In this document: one piece after another, positions 47,461 through 57,986 of the stretch
Numbering within the stretch: position 1 is the stretch's first letter
How the letters are laid out: each line of letters starts with the position of its first letter
NCBI GenBank assembly: GCA_035048485.1
Contig: CM068583.1
Coordinates: forward strand, 67,196,306 to 67,260,305
Origin: Pteria penguin
Lineage: Eukaryota > Mollusca > Bivalvia > Pterioida > Pteriidae
Direction: 5' to 3'
DNA: 64,000 nt
Position numbers and translations under genes: made by a program
The notes under the pieces: model-generated
The model's database searches: none
The model's input: the letters and a program-made list of their open reading frames with translations, nothing else
What the model was told of the DNA's origin: nothing

Positions 47461-49200
47461 CTTTATACAACCCAAACACCTACGACTATTATCTCTATAA
47501 ACACGCACGAAACGAGGCTAGCTCAGCAGTAAAATCGGCTAAAATAGAATACGAAAGAAGTTTAGCTCTTGATATTAAAAAGGACTCAAAATCTTTCTGG
47601 CGATATGTGAAAAGCAAAACAAAGATCAAAGACAGCGTCCCTAATATCAACTCACCATCAGACACGATAGCTCACGAAATACAAGAAAAAGCAACTCTCT
47701 TAAACAACTACTTCGTGTCAGTTTGTACAAATGAAGATCTTCAAAACATGCTTACTTTCACTGAGCGCAACTACAACTCTATACTCTCAGACTTTGATAT
47801 CAATAAAGAAGGCATCAGTAAAAACCTTTCCAAACTTAACCCATCAACCAAAAGTTTTAAAGGAAACAGCAAACACATCAAGTGAGGCACTTATGATGAT
47901 ATGTAAGGAATCATTAAATGAAGGGAAATTACCAAAATGACTGGAAACTTGCCAACGTCAAGTTATACACAAAAAGGTACCAAATCCGAAGTATCAAATT
48001 ATAGGCCTAATATCAATCTCATGCAAAATCATGGAAACGATCATTAGAAACAAAACAGTCACCCACATTGAAGAATCAATTTATTTACTGAACACCAATT
48101 TGGCTTCAGAAAGGGACATTTCTGTGTCACCCAATTAATCCAGACTTAACACATGGACTAATATGTTAGACAACAAATCTGATGTTGACACAATCTATCT
48201 GACTTTCAAAAAGCATTTGACAAAGTGTCAAACAAACGCCTGCTAATGAAACGCTCAGTATATGGAATCAAAGGGAAATCACACAATTGGATAAAAATTT
48301 CTTAACAAACAGAAAACTAAGAGTCGTCTTAAATGGCAAGTATTCAAACTGGAATAATATCAAATCTGACATCTCACAGGGCAGTATTCTGGGACCTATC
48401 CTTTTTGGGTCTATGTTAATGATCTTTCAGACAAAGTAACAAATGCAATAAAATTCTTTGCTGATGATACCAAACTATATGGCCCTTCAAACAACCACTT
48501 ATGAAACTATTCAAAATGACATTAACAAATTACTCACATGATCAAAGAAATGGCAGCTGAAATTCAATACTGATAAACGCAAACACCTCCATCTAGGCAG
48601 GGAATTCCTGCCAGATGACACACCACTTAGCAGAACAGACTGTGAATTCATCCTTCCACGGTTCTTAAAAGAACCTGACATTCAGTCTATTTTTGATTGA
48701 TATCTCTGTGACGTCATAAACATATGCGTTGTTTGTCGGAGTTTTGTCGGACCTCTGATGACGTCATCACAATGAAAAATTGCGTTTTGTGGAAGGGTGA
48801 ATAAGACCTTGGGGCACACATAGACACTGACTTAAAATTCCAAACACATTAACATATCAGTCAAAAAAAAAACTTATCTCTCAAATAAGCTTCATTCCTT
48901 ATCAACAAAGATTACTTCCTCTAGGATTACCTTTGCTTAAATACAGACGGATAAGATGTGATATGGTTCAAGTATACAAACATATAAACAACATAGACAA
49001 ATGAACACAAAAATTCTTTATGATCAGTATTGAAAGCAGAACACAAGGAAATAACCAAAAACTGAAAAGAAAATCATTCCAGACTAGAAGTCAGAAAGAA
49101 TTCGTTCACTACTAGAATCGGCAACATCTGGAACAGTCTACCGAATCGATTAATAAATTCAAAATCTGACAATATATTCAAGAACCAACTAAACAACCAA
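47461..49200 (+). pseudogene. LINE remnant, copy 2, head-to-head with copy 1
   Basis: Starting immediately at the border with copy 1, the plus strand encodes the linker region (ARNEASSAVKSAKIEYERS, KSFWRYVKSKTK) and the start of reverse transcriptase (EKATLLNNYFVSVCTNEDL; SNYRPISISCKIMETIIR in another frame). It then has ISQGSILGPI and KFFADDTKLYGPSN, each in broken frames. A small MITE-like segment interrupts it at 48647-48804. It ends near 49200 after RLINSKSDNIFKNQLN-like text. It is inactive. Confidence 0.8.
48647..48804. mobile_element. Short MITE inserted in LINE copy 2
   Basis: TTCATCCTTCCAC at the left and GTGGAAGGGTGAA at the right are inverted repeats. The interior has two TGACGTCA sites (about 48711 and 48759), and GTCGGA occurs twice. 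LINE coding text is interrupted here and resumes after it (LGAHIDTDLKF-like). Non-coding. Confidence 0.6.
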
Positions 49201-49204
49201 TGGA

Positions 49205-49375
49205 AGAATCAGTTGCCCGTTTCACTAACAATCGTAGACGTAACCTTAAACGTAAACGTAAATCGAGCATTTACGGAAGGCTTTACGTATGCGTAAAATG
49301 CGTTTCACTAACAATCGTAAACACTGTTGTAAACGTAAGAGAATTCGTAAATTTACGAACAGAGTTACGTGCGAA
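49205..49375. repeat. ACG-rich repeat with duplicated CGTTTCACTAACAATCGTA
   Basis: CGTTTCACTAACAATCGTA occurs at about 49218 and 49300 (82 bp apart), each followed by GTAAACGTAA-like runs. The segment is rich in TTTACG/CGTAAA in both orientations, unlike its neighbours. It may be a small MITE that follows the LINE end. Confidence 0.5.
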
Positions 49376-49819
49376 CTCTTTTTTTTTTTTTTTGCTAGAA
49401 GAGAAAATGTACTTGGCTACGGCCTACATTTATACTTTCAATTTGTAGTCTGCTGTAAGATATCTGGCCAATGTGGACGCAAAATTGAAAACAAGAAAAG
49501 CTAAATGGTCAGATACTGCCTTAAATATTTTAGTAAAAGGCTATATCTGGAAAGACTATATGGACAAGAATCCATAATGTAGTGGAAGTTTAGTAGCATT
49601 CACAAACAAAACGAAGTAGAATAAGTCACTTGCAAGTCTCATGTACATTGGCGAATTTAAATAATGGTGAAGGGGTGGTAATGGAGGAGGCGTACGTCTG
49701 ACCTGGCAATGACCTAAATTTTAACCAAAAACCGTATATTCTCAACAACTTCCGATCAAAATCGGCCGAAGTTAACCCCCGGGGTTTTTTTGGGGGGGGG
49801 GGTTATTTTGGGGGTTTTG

Positions 49820-50650
49820 ATGTGGTTCGCCGCCTGTTATCATCCGTAAGGCGGCGCCTGTGTACTATGAGTTAAAAACGTCGATTTGAGTTAACCTTAT
49901 GACGTCACAGTAACGTACCATTGTTCTTTACGTCATTTTTGCGGGAATATGTTGAATTTCCTCCCTAAATATCAGGACCGCAGTTAATGGCGGCGAACCC
50001 CATTCGATTTTGAAAGGGGAAACCCAGTCCGTTTTTACGCAAATTCAGCTATATAAATGGGAGTTCGGGTCAGGAAGAGTTTACATCTCAAAAAAACTGA
50101 CCAAGAAGACCTTTTTAGTTTGGTTTGGTCTTATTTGTCTTATTGTGGTTTAAGGTCATGTTCAGCGATATTAAAGCTATTATATATATAGAATTTTACA
50201 TTGTGACATATTTGTAGGCATTTTCATTTCGCCGGTTTTTAAAATATCACAACAAAATTAAATCATTTCAGTTTCGTTGATTTTGTTTACACACGAGACA
50301 AACGTAATTTAAAGTCATGAATATTTCTAATTTTACAATAGTGATGAGACATTGTCGTCCAGAATTGGTCCTGCTTTCGTGCACTGACTCAGTGGGTAGC
50401 TTGAGGGGTCTTTATCGTTCAGAGCCTATCCCCGACACAAGCATCTTGGCGACAATACACGGATCCACTTTTTTAGTCCAGAAAGTGATGTTTAACGGAC
50501 TTAAAATGATTGTTATACTTACGAATTCATAATCAAATGTCCGACAATGAAACGTTCAAGATTATGACGTCACAAGGTTGCAACGTTCAACGTCATTTCT
50601 AACTCGTAGTACACAAGCGCCGCCTAATCGATGATAACGGACGGCGAAAT
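49820..50650. mobile_element. Inverted-repeat element with internal TATA box
   Basis: The left arm begins GGTTCGCCGCCTGTTATCAT (49825) and the right arm ends GATGATAACGGACGGCGAAA (50647). Both arms share TGTGTACTATGAGTTA-like and ACCTTATGACGTCAC-like text in opposite orientation. Inside, CAGCTATATAAATGGGAG (50047-50064) is a strong TATA box followed about 25-30 bp on by GGGTCAGGAAG. A 71-codon plus frame lies at 50317-50532; it resembles no family I know. A second, oppositely oriented partial copy of the left arm is at 50882-51058, extending into CCGCGGTTAATGGCGG-like text. Confidence 0.55.
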
Positions 50651-50881
50651 GATTTTATCACCGTCATTTTTAAAAAGTGGGACGTTTCATATAACGTCAC
50701 AAACAGTTATGGCGTGTTTCTCGAAGTTCCCAATTGAGATTATACGTCTACGCTGAACTGACTCTAAAAGAGGAATCACTAGTGCGTAACGGAAATGTGA
50801 AACGAAATACATGTACGGTTATACAAGATAACCAAAGGTTACATATATTATTATCTGTTATATTTATACTTTATATACTGA

Positions 50882-51058
50882 CTTCGCCCCGCCATTAACC
50901 GCGGTCCTAATATTAAGGGAGGTAATAAAACGTATTCCCGTAAAAATGACGTAAAGAACAATTAAACGTTATTAAGATGTCATAAGGTTGCTAACGTTCA
51001 ACGTCGTTTCTAACTCATAGTACACAAACAACGCCTAACGAATGATAAAGGACGCGAA
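50882..51058. repeat. Inverted copy of the 49827-49997 arm
   Basis: CCGCCATTAACCGCGGTCCT at 50890 is the near reverse complement of AGGACCGCAGTTAATGGCGG at 49974, and the match continues through the GTAAAGAACA and TAGTACACAA blocks to 51058. The pairing is about 170 bp with moderate divergence. Confidence 0.75.
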
Positions 51059-51092
51059 GCCCATTTCCTACATCCACGACATTTCGCCATCC

Positions 51093-51271
51093 AATAGACT
51101 CTTTTGACGTTACTGCGGAACTAACATTTTGGTTGGCAAAATAATAACTGTTCCCACAATACGACGTCAGAGACAATCAAATTTTTTATTATTACGTCAA
51201 TATTTTTATGAAAAACGTTATCATTTGCCAACCAAAATGTTAGCCCCGCAGTAACAGTGACAGGGTCTATT
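51093..51271. mobile_element. Short inverted-repeat MITE
   Basis: GTTACTGCGGAACTAACATT (from about 51109) and its near reverse complement AATGTTAGCCCCGCAGTAAC pair, and matching continues inward through TTGGTTGGCAAA/TTTGCCAACCAA and outward to AATAGAC/GTCTATT. Arms are about 50 bp, the middle about 80 bp. Non-coding. Confidence 0.8.
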
Positions 51272-51594
51272 AAGAAAAAAATAAATAAAAAACTAAAAAC
51301 AAAACAAAATCTAGTAAAATACTGCTTTGGAGAAGCATACAATGATCACAAGGGATAGGACAATGTAAAACAAATTATTTAAATCAAGGCTGGACAAGGG
51401 ACGAATGGACAGCGATATATTCCCATTGAAGTACGTACACTGTTTAAATACTGTATAAGGACCTTTTATTTCGTTAAATACTTTGTCCCGAGCTACTGGG
51501 ACTACCTTTTCAAGACACAGTGTGATCTTAGCTTCTCTTACGACAGCACACAACAGAAACAATAAACATGAAACAAAATGAAAGTATTATCAGG

Positions 51595-51715
<121 letters not shown>

Positions 51716-52184
51716 CAACGATTACTAAGATAAATGGCTGTGATTTAAAATGATTGTTTGCGTGCGAATGGGATGTTGGAAGCAGGGATGTCTCAAAGCA
51801 ATGTGGCAAGGCGGTTTGGAGTTCATATTAATACTGTAAATGCTTTTTGGAGACAATATCAGCAAAGTGGCACCGTTCGGAAGCCCCATGATCAGGACGC
51901 CCGCGTGTGACGTCACTTCGGTAAGATACGTATATACGGATGTCACATTTGCTTAATCGATTCTAATCGGCTTCTTTGATTGCTAGAAGCATCCCTGGGC
52001 ATCGACGGATAAGTCCTTGTACCGTAAGGAACAGACTACGAGAGGCCAACAAGTACCCGTCCTCAACGTCTTGCTATCCGTCCTGTTCTGCTCTGCGTCA
52101 CCGTGTTGCAAGGTTACCATAGTATAGGAGGCATCGTCGTTTCAATAACAGAGATTGGCCTTCTGTTTACGGACGAGATTAATA

Positions 52185-52342
52185 GAATCTATCACCACCA
52201 CCAGTGATGGACAGAGATATCCTAACCCGAGTGTCAAAAATCTCGGTCCTCCACAACGAGGCTTGCCGAGTTGTGGAGGACCGAGATTTTTGACACGAGG
52301 ATTAGGATATCTCTGTCCATCATTGGTGGTGGTGGTTGATTC
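52185..52342. mobile_element. Near-perfect hairpin element inserted in the Tc1 relic
   Basis: CACCACCACCAGTGATGGAC at the left pairs with GTCCATCATTGGTGGTGGTG at the right. Pairing runs through AGAGATATCCTAA and TGTCAAAAATCTCGGTCCTC to a centre CCACAACGAGGCTTGCCGAG. Arms are about 72 bp and the loop is about 10 bases. Matching frames on both strands are a consequence of the palindrome. Confidence 0.85.
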
Positions 52343-52939
52343 TTTTTCTCCCACGTTAGTTTACGAATCCTGCAACGCTTACATCATTGTATTAAAAATT
52401 ACAGTAGCGGATGAAAATATCGAATGAATATGAATGAAGCCGATTTACTCACTCCATCACCGCCTCACATTCCATTTGCTGCCATTGTAAATAAACCATA
52501 AGGCAAAATAAGTTTTAAAGATATATTGAATAATTAGACAATTATATGAATGAAATCAATATGATAAATCGATAATCAAACTTTACACAATATATTTGAT
52601 TCAAAATGTCCTGTCTTTTCCAACTCCGTATTTGACGTCATCAAGCGCGCACACATGATGTCACAGCCCACTGTACTGTACTGTATGTCTGTAGAGATGT
52701 GCGCGAGTGCAAGACTACACAACATTTAACAATTGCTAGTGTTATGATTTGAATGTGAGCAAAATGACATAATGATATTAAAAGTGCCTCGCTCCATGGA
52801 GTGACACTCCTTGAAAAATAGGGTGAATGTGCGTTCCAGGAGAAATTCTGCTCGGAAATTGAGGATAGATGGCAGGTGAGGTATGTAGGTTCTGTAATTT
52901 TTTCGATATTTGGAAATGATTTGCTGGTGTTTTTGATAG

Positions 52940-53062
52940 AGAAGAATGCAAATGAGTAGCAGTTTTTGCGGAGTTGCTGGTAGAAATGATCGAAGGACGA
53001 AAACAAAAGAAATAGTTCGTTATTTCCGGTTTCGAAAATGCTCACGTGAATTTGTTATCTTA
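52940..53062 (+). pseudogene. THAP-like N-terminal fragment
   Basis: The plus frame MSSSFCGVAGRNDRRTKTKE followed by IVRYFRF resembles the start of THAP DNA-binding domains of the C-C-V-x-G-C-N-N-R-R type. The second zinc-binding cysteine position appears as R, and the frame degenerates after about 30 residues, so it looks like a relic. THAP domains occur in host proteins and in P-element and related transposases. The resemblance is by eye and uncertain. Confidence 0.3.
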
Positions 53063-53086
53063 CCACACCCCATAAAGATAAGGAAA

Positions 53087-53190
53087 TCTTTCCCAGCTAT
53101 TTTTATAGATATTTCTGTCCATAGTGGGAGAAAAGGACATCTTTCCCAGCTATTTTTATAGATATTTCTGTCCATAGTGGGAGAATACTT
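53087..53190. repeat. Tandem duplication of about 55 bp
   Basis: CTTTCCCAGCTATTTTTATA and GATATTTCTGTCCATAGTGG occur twice in succession (53087 and 53142). This is a recent exact duplication inside the Tc1 relic's insert. Confidence 0.95.
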
Positions 53191-53693
53191 CATCTCGACA
53201 GCTGTGACGGTCGTGTTCGGGCTTATCTTAATGCTGGAGAACGATACATTGACGCCTGCGTTATTTCCCGCCGTCAATTCGGCGGAGGGAGCATTATGGT
53301 CTGGGGTGGGATTTCAACAGATGGAAAGATCCCTTTGGTGATAGCGGAGGGCAGTTTAACCGGCGTATGCTACTGTGACGTCAACATGTCATTTCATACA
53401 TTCACCACAATCAGTGTAACTTTGTGTAAATTGTAAATTTTGCATTTTGCAACAGCCTGAACAGGACAAAGCACGCGTTGTTAGTGACTATCTACAGCGA
53501 CAAAACGTGAATGTGCTATCTTGGCCTGCGATGTCACCGGATTTATCGCCTATAAAACATGTTTGGGATGAATAGAACGACGACAACGTCAAGAGCCAAC
53601 CCCCTCCCCCCTTCTACCGTTAAACGATTTGTGTCTTTCTTTATTGCGCATATGGCGGAACATTCCCCATGCATTTCTGCATAAACTGATTTG

Positions 53694-53864
53694 GTTGGTT
53701 GGTTGATTGGTGTTTTACGTCGCTTTCAACAATATTTCAGTTATATCGCGACATGGAAGCAGGAGGTTACCAACCTCTTAAACATAGTGGCGCAACCCGG
53801 GAATCGAACCCGGATCGTCGGCGCCGCAAGCCAAGCGCTTAACCACTACACCAAGCCTGCCCCC
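53694..53864 (-). mobile_element. tRNA-derived SINE, copy 2
   Basis: The A box (GCTTGGTGTAGTGGTTAAGC) and B box (GGGTTCGATTCCCGG) lie on the minus strand, as in copy 1. It is flanked by ATAAACTGATTTG at 53681-53693 and 53865-53877 and interrupts the Tc1 relic, so it is younger than that element. A functional tRNA is excluded because no cloverleaf acceptor stem is present and the body continues into SINE sequence. Confidence 0.9.
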
Positions 53865-54349
53865 ATAAACTGATTTGTTCAATTCAACGTAGGTGTGAAG
53901 AATGTATCGGTGCAAATAAAAGGCATACTCGCTATCAAGCATGTGAAACTTTTTTGCATCCCCTTTACTTTCAGTGGCTGTTCGTATCAACCATAATGGG
54001 CATAATTCATAATTTGATGTTTAAATTGAAAAACAATGCATTATATTATATTGAATAAAGATATACATAATGCAACATAATATTTTGTATATGAATCTGT
54101 AAAGGAATTTACTAAACTACACATTTTACCGCTAACTAAATAATTAACTAACTATATATATAACTTATAAGCATTTACACAAATTAACAATATGATATAA
54201 TTTATGTAGAATATGTTCTTGTTACTCTAACGAAATAGACCAAAAACAATATGTTTACACCTCACTTTAAACTAAAGAATAGTGCCAGGGCTAATTATTT
54301 ACCAACCCACCCTACCTCCTTATATTTAACCATTAAAATATTAATACAG

Positions 54350-55885
54350 CAGATCGTTGGCAGGTGGACGCTCATCAAGAAATGGTACAAAAGGGTTCAA
54401 TACATCAGACCATTAACAGCTAGACTATTATCAAGGAATGATGTACCACGGCTCAAAACATCAGACCGCTGTATGGCGTAAACTGTTTATTGGTATCAAG
54501 GAATGGTGTACCAGGGCTCAATACACCAGACCGTTAACAAATGGACAGGTATCAAGGAATGGTACACCAAGATTCGATACATCAGACAGTTAACAGATGG
54601 ACTGATATCAAGAAATGGTACACTAAGACTCAATATTCCAGTCCGTTAACAACTGGACTGGCATCAAGGAATGGTGCACCAGAACTCAATACACCAGACC
54701 GTTAACAACTGGACTGGTATCAAGTAATGGTGCACCAGGACTCAATACTCCAGACTGTTAACAACTAGACTGGTATCAAGGAATGGTGCACCAGGACTCA
54801 ATACACCAGACCGTTAACAGCTGGACTGGTATCAAGGAATGGTGCACCAGGACTCAATACTTCAGACCGTTAACAGCTGGACTGGCAAAATGGAATGGTG
54901 CACCAGGACTCAATACTTCAGACCGTTAACATCTGGCTGGTATCAAGGAATGGGCGCCAGGACTCAATACTTCAGACCGTTAACAGCTGCACTGACATCA
55001 AGGAATGGTGCACCAGAAGTCAATATACCAGACCATTAACAGGTGGACTGGTATCAAGGAATGGTGCACCAAGACTAAATACTTCAGACCGTTAACAGCT
55101 GGACTGGTATCAAGGAATGGTGCACCAAGACTCAATACTTCAGACCGTTAACAGCTGCACTGGTATCGAGGAATGGTGCACCAGAACTCAATACACCAGA
55201 CGGTTAACAGCTGGACTGGTATCAAGGAATGGTGCACCAGGACTCAATACACCAAACCGTTAAAAGCTGGACTGGTATCAAGGAATGGTGCACCAGGACT
55301 AAATACTCCAGACCGTTAACAACTGGACTGGCATTAAAGAATGGTGCACGAGGACTCAATACTTCAGACCGTTAACAACTGGACTGGTGTCAAGGAATGG
55401 TGCACCAGGACTCAATATACCAGACCGTTAACAACTGGACTGGTGTCAAGGAATGGTGCACCAGGACTCAATACTTCAGACCGTTAACAGCTGGACTGGT
55501 ATCAAGGAATGGTGCACCAGGACTCAGTACTTCAGACCGTTAACAACTGGACTGGCATCAAGGAATGGTGCACCAGAACTCAATACACCAGACCGTTAAC
55601 AACTGGACTGGTATCAAGAAATGGTGCACCAGGACTCAATACTCTAGACTGTTAACAACTGGACTGGCGTTAAAGAATGGTGCACCAGCACTCAATACAC
55701 CAGACCGTTAACAGCTGGACTGGTATCAAGGAATGGTGCACCAGGACTCATTACTTCAGACCGTTAACAGCTGGACTGGCATAATGGAATGGTGCACAGG
55801 ACTCAATACTTCAGACCGTTAACAGCTGGACAGGTATCAAGGAATGGTGCACCAGGACTCAATACTTAAGACCGTTAACAATTGG
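54350..55885. repeat. 56-bp minisatellite, about 27 units
   Basis: GGTGCACCAGGACTCAATAC recurs every 56 bp (54841 and 54897 for example), joined by TTCAGACCGTTAACAGCTGG and ACTGGTATCAAGGAAT. Units differ at CACCAGACC or TTCAGACC and at AGCTGG or AACTGG. The first units (from 54350) are the most diverged. Frames in it are artefacts. Confidence 0.95.
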
Positions 55886-56310
55886 ACAGTAACCTACAAC
55901 TCTATCATGGTGGAGGATGCCAGAATACTCGCATTTACCTATATCTCTATCATTATGGAGGACACCAGAATACTGGCAGTTTCTTACAATTATATCATGA
56001 TGGAGGACACCAGAGTACTAGCAGTTACCTACAACTATATCATGGTGGAGGACACCAGAATACTAGCAGCGACCTACAACTATATTATGGTGGAGGACAC
56101 CATAATACTGGCAGTTACCTATAGTTCTTTAATGGTAGAGGACACCAGAATACTGGCAGCAATGTACAACTCTATCATGGTGGAGGACACCAGAATACTG
56201 GCAGTTACCTACAACTTTATCATGGTGGAGGACACCAGAATACTGGCAGTAATCAACAACTCTGTCATGGTGGAGGACACCACAATACTGGCAGTTACCT
56301 ACTATCTTTG
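55886..56310. repeat. 45-bp minisatellite, about nine units
   Basis: CATGGTGGAGGACACCAGAA recurs every 45 bp from 55906, with TACTGGCAGTTACCTACAAC between. It joins the 56-bp array through GTTAACAATTGGACAGTAAC. Because 45 is a multiple of three, the plus frame stays open as a 15-residue repeat (MVEDTRILAVTYNYI-like). There is no start context or splice support for a real protein. Confidence 0.95.
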
Positions 56311-56967
56311 ACATGTAAACTTGCAGACTTCTTCCCACTTGGTTTAACTGAGGTGTGAGATATAGACTGGCCAGAAATGAGGGCTTTACAAAAGAAGAAT
56401 TTTAATCTAGAACTCTACCCCTCTCAAGCATAGAAGTTGTCACGTACTAGATAAAATTGTACAAAAATAGAGTAAACAAAGGCATAAGTCAACATTTATG
56501 TTTATTACATGCTACATGTATTTATTTATAGAACTATACATCACATGATAATCCTTTATAAAATGCACTTATTAATTTGCTCATCCATATCACTAATCCA
56601 TATTATAAATATTCAAATTCTTATTAAACATTTAAATTCATATATCAGTCAGAAGTCAGGCTCAATACTGACAAGACACGACTGGCCAGCACTTAGGCAG
56701 TTCAGACATCAGAAGACCTACAAACCTCACTGTTGTGATATTGTTGTACTTAAATCTATTGTTGGTGACAGATTAAAGTGTGCATTCCCCATTCCTCAAG
56801 GTATATGTTCAAACATGAAGACAAAATCTAAATCAAGTTAAGTGGTAAAATCTTCAAATTAGACAAAGTTATTTCCATTTAGTTATAATACATTATGTAC
56901 AAATGAATGCAGTATATGTTATATTGTCATGACAATACATAAGATAGTTACCTCTCTATATTTATTA
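56311..56967. other. Gene-free interval
   Basis: AT-rich. A plus frame ending at 56841 contains HDWPALRQFRHQKTYKPHC and DRLKCAFPIPQG before a possible donor G|GTATATG, but no start or acceptor is convincing. Not called. Confidence 0.3.
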
Positions 56968-57331
56968 ACATATGTACTATGAGCTGCACAGAGGTACACG
57001 CCTGCTGCCAGCACATGGGCATTCACATGATATACTACAGAATCACATGACTAAGAAACATATGTACTATGAGCTGCACAGAGGTACTTGCCTGCTGCCA
57101 GCACATGGGCATTCACATAATATACTACAGAATCACATGACTAAGAAACATATGTACTATGAGCTGCACAGAGGTACACACCTGCTGCCAGCACATGGGC
57201 ATTCACATAATATACTACAGAATCACATGACTAAGAAACATATGTACTATGAGCTACACAGAGGTACACGCCTGCTGCCAGCACATGGGCATTCACATAA
57301 TATACTACAGAATCACATGACTAAGAAACAT
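56968..57331. repeat. 90-bp tandem repeat, four units
   Basis: TATGTACTATGAGCTGCACA starts at 56971, 57061, 57151 and 57241. The units are nearly identical, which implies recent origin. The 90-bp length keeps one plus frame open as a 30-residue repeat (MYYELHRGT, LLPAHGHSH, HMTKKH). No evidence for expression. Confidence 0.95.
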
Positions 57332-57364
57332 ATGGATATCGCAGCATATAAGCATTTCATTTGA

Positions 57365-57560
57365 TTCTAGCAATGCACTGTTTCCAGTAGACCCACCTAA
57401 AGCAGTGAAGGATCATTTATGCACCATGTCTCCTGTAAGTCTTGACACAGAATCTCTGCTTTTACTGTTTCATCAAAAAAAAAAAAAACCGAGACATTGA
57501 TGAACCACAGTCAAGACTTGACCTGGACCTCTCCTCCAAGAATCAGGCACCAATGGAGCT
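57365..57560 (-). mobile_element. Degraded SINE-like repeat
   Basis: TAGACCCACCTAAAGCAGTG and AAGGATCATTTATGCACCATG-like text parallel the SINE-like repeat at 3815-4048 (GGACCCACCCGAAGCAGTGA). The end with the B box is eroded. It lies just downstream of the MYND gene. Confidence 0.45.
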
Positions 57561-57704
57561 ATAGTAATTCCACTTACAACAACAATTTACAAAATGTGTC
57601 AGAATTATGTCATAAGATATCTAGATCATGTCATAAAGTGTCAAGATTATGTCATCATAAGTAGTACCAATGATAATGCTCTTGTATGTATCATATATAC
57701 AATA

Positions 57705-57986
57705 TTACTTATTGTTTATTATATTTTGTATGACATCATATGCCTTTATGTGTAAATCTCTTTCTGAAACTTCCTCATCAAATGGTTGAGATCGAATAAT
57801 CCTGATATTTGGGACATGTTCTTCAAAAGCTTCAAACGCTAGATGCCCTTCCACAGGAAACATTGTAAACACTGGGTCTACTATACAAATGTAGTTACCT
57901 GCAAACAGATCTGACCATTGGAAATATGGTCTTGGATCTTCAATGCCTTTATCAAACAAGATAAAGGAAGATTCTCCTTTGGTATC
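57705..57986 (-). CDS. Double-MYND zinc-finger protein, last coding exon
   Basis: An acceptor TCTCTCCATTTTCCAG precedes GATACC, and 93 codons follow to a stop at 57705. The phase (0) matches the donor at 58733. The peptide starts DTKGESSFILFDKG and contains YFQWSDLFAGNYICIVDPVF and VEGHLAFEAFEEHVPNIRI. It ends IKAYDVIQNIINNK. This looks like the end of an alpha/beta domain that begins in the previous exon (VLVCQVVGFHSKTDKHGVFM). I do not recognise that domain. It is read with 58733-59617 as one gene. Confidence 0.85.
   Translation of the reverse strand, partial: DTKGESSFILFDKGIEDPRPYFQWSDLFAGNYICIVDPVFTMFPVEGHLAFEAFEEHVPNIRIIRSQPFDEEVSERDLHIKAYDVIQNIINNK

Larger units (their letters stand above)
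51745..54137 (+). pseudogene. Second Tc1-like transposon, shattered
   Basis: The N-terminal part (51770-51900) reads MSQSNVARRFGVHINTVNAF in one frame, the same helix-turn-helix as the copy at 22990-23912. Core pieces follow at 53190-53380 (AGERYIDACVISRR, GGGSIMVWGGISTDGK) and 53455-53575 (NVLSWPAMSPDLSPIKHVWD). In the last motif the catalytic E position is K. The C-terminal piece at 53880-53930 (CEECIGANKRHTRYQAC) is followed by the element end near 54137. Insertions separate the parts: a hairpin (52185-52342), about 800 bp with a THAP-like piece, and a SINE. It is inactive. Confidence 0.8.

Noticed and set aside
52142..52427. Similar open frames on both strands encoding PNPRVKNLGPPQ-like peptides
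   Set aside because: The two frames mirror each other because the region is a near-perfect palindrome.
55844..56311. 155-codon repetitive frame
   Set aside because: It is a by-product of a 45-bp minisatellite; no promoter, splice site or domain supports it.
56509..56841. Plus-strand frame with HDWPALRQFRHQK-like sequence
   Set aside because: Only the second half looks coding-like. No acceptor and no partner exon were found.
56972..57364. 130-codon frame of 30-residue repeats
   Set aside because: It arises from four copies of a 90-bp tandem repeat and lacks gene context, though translation cannot be excluded from sequence alone.
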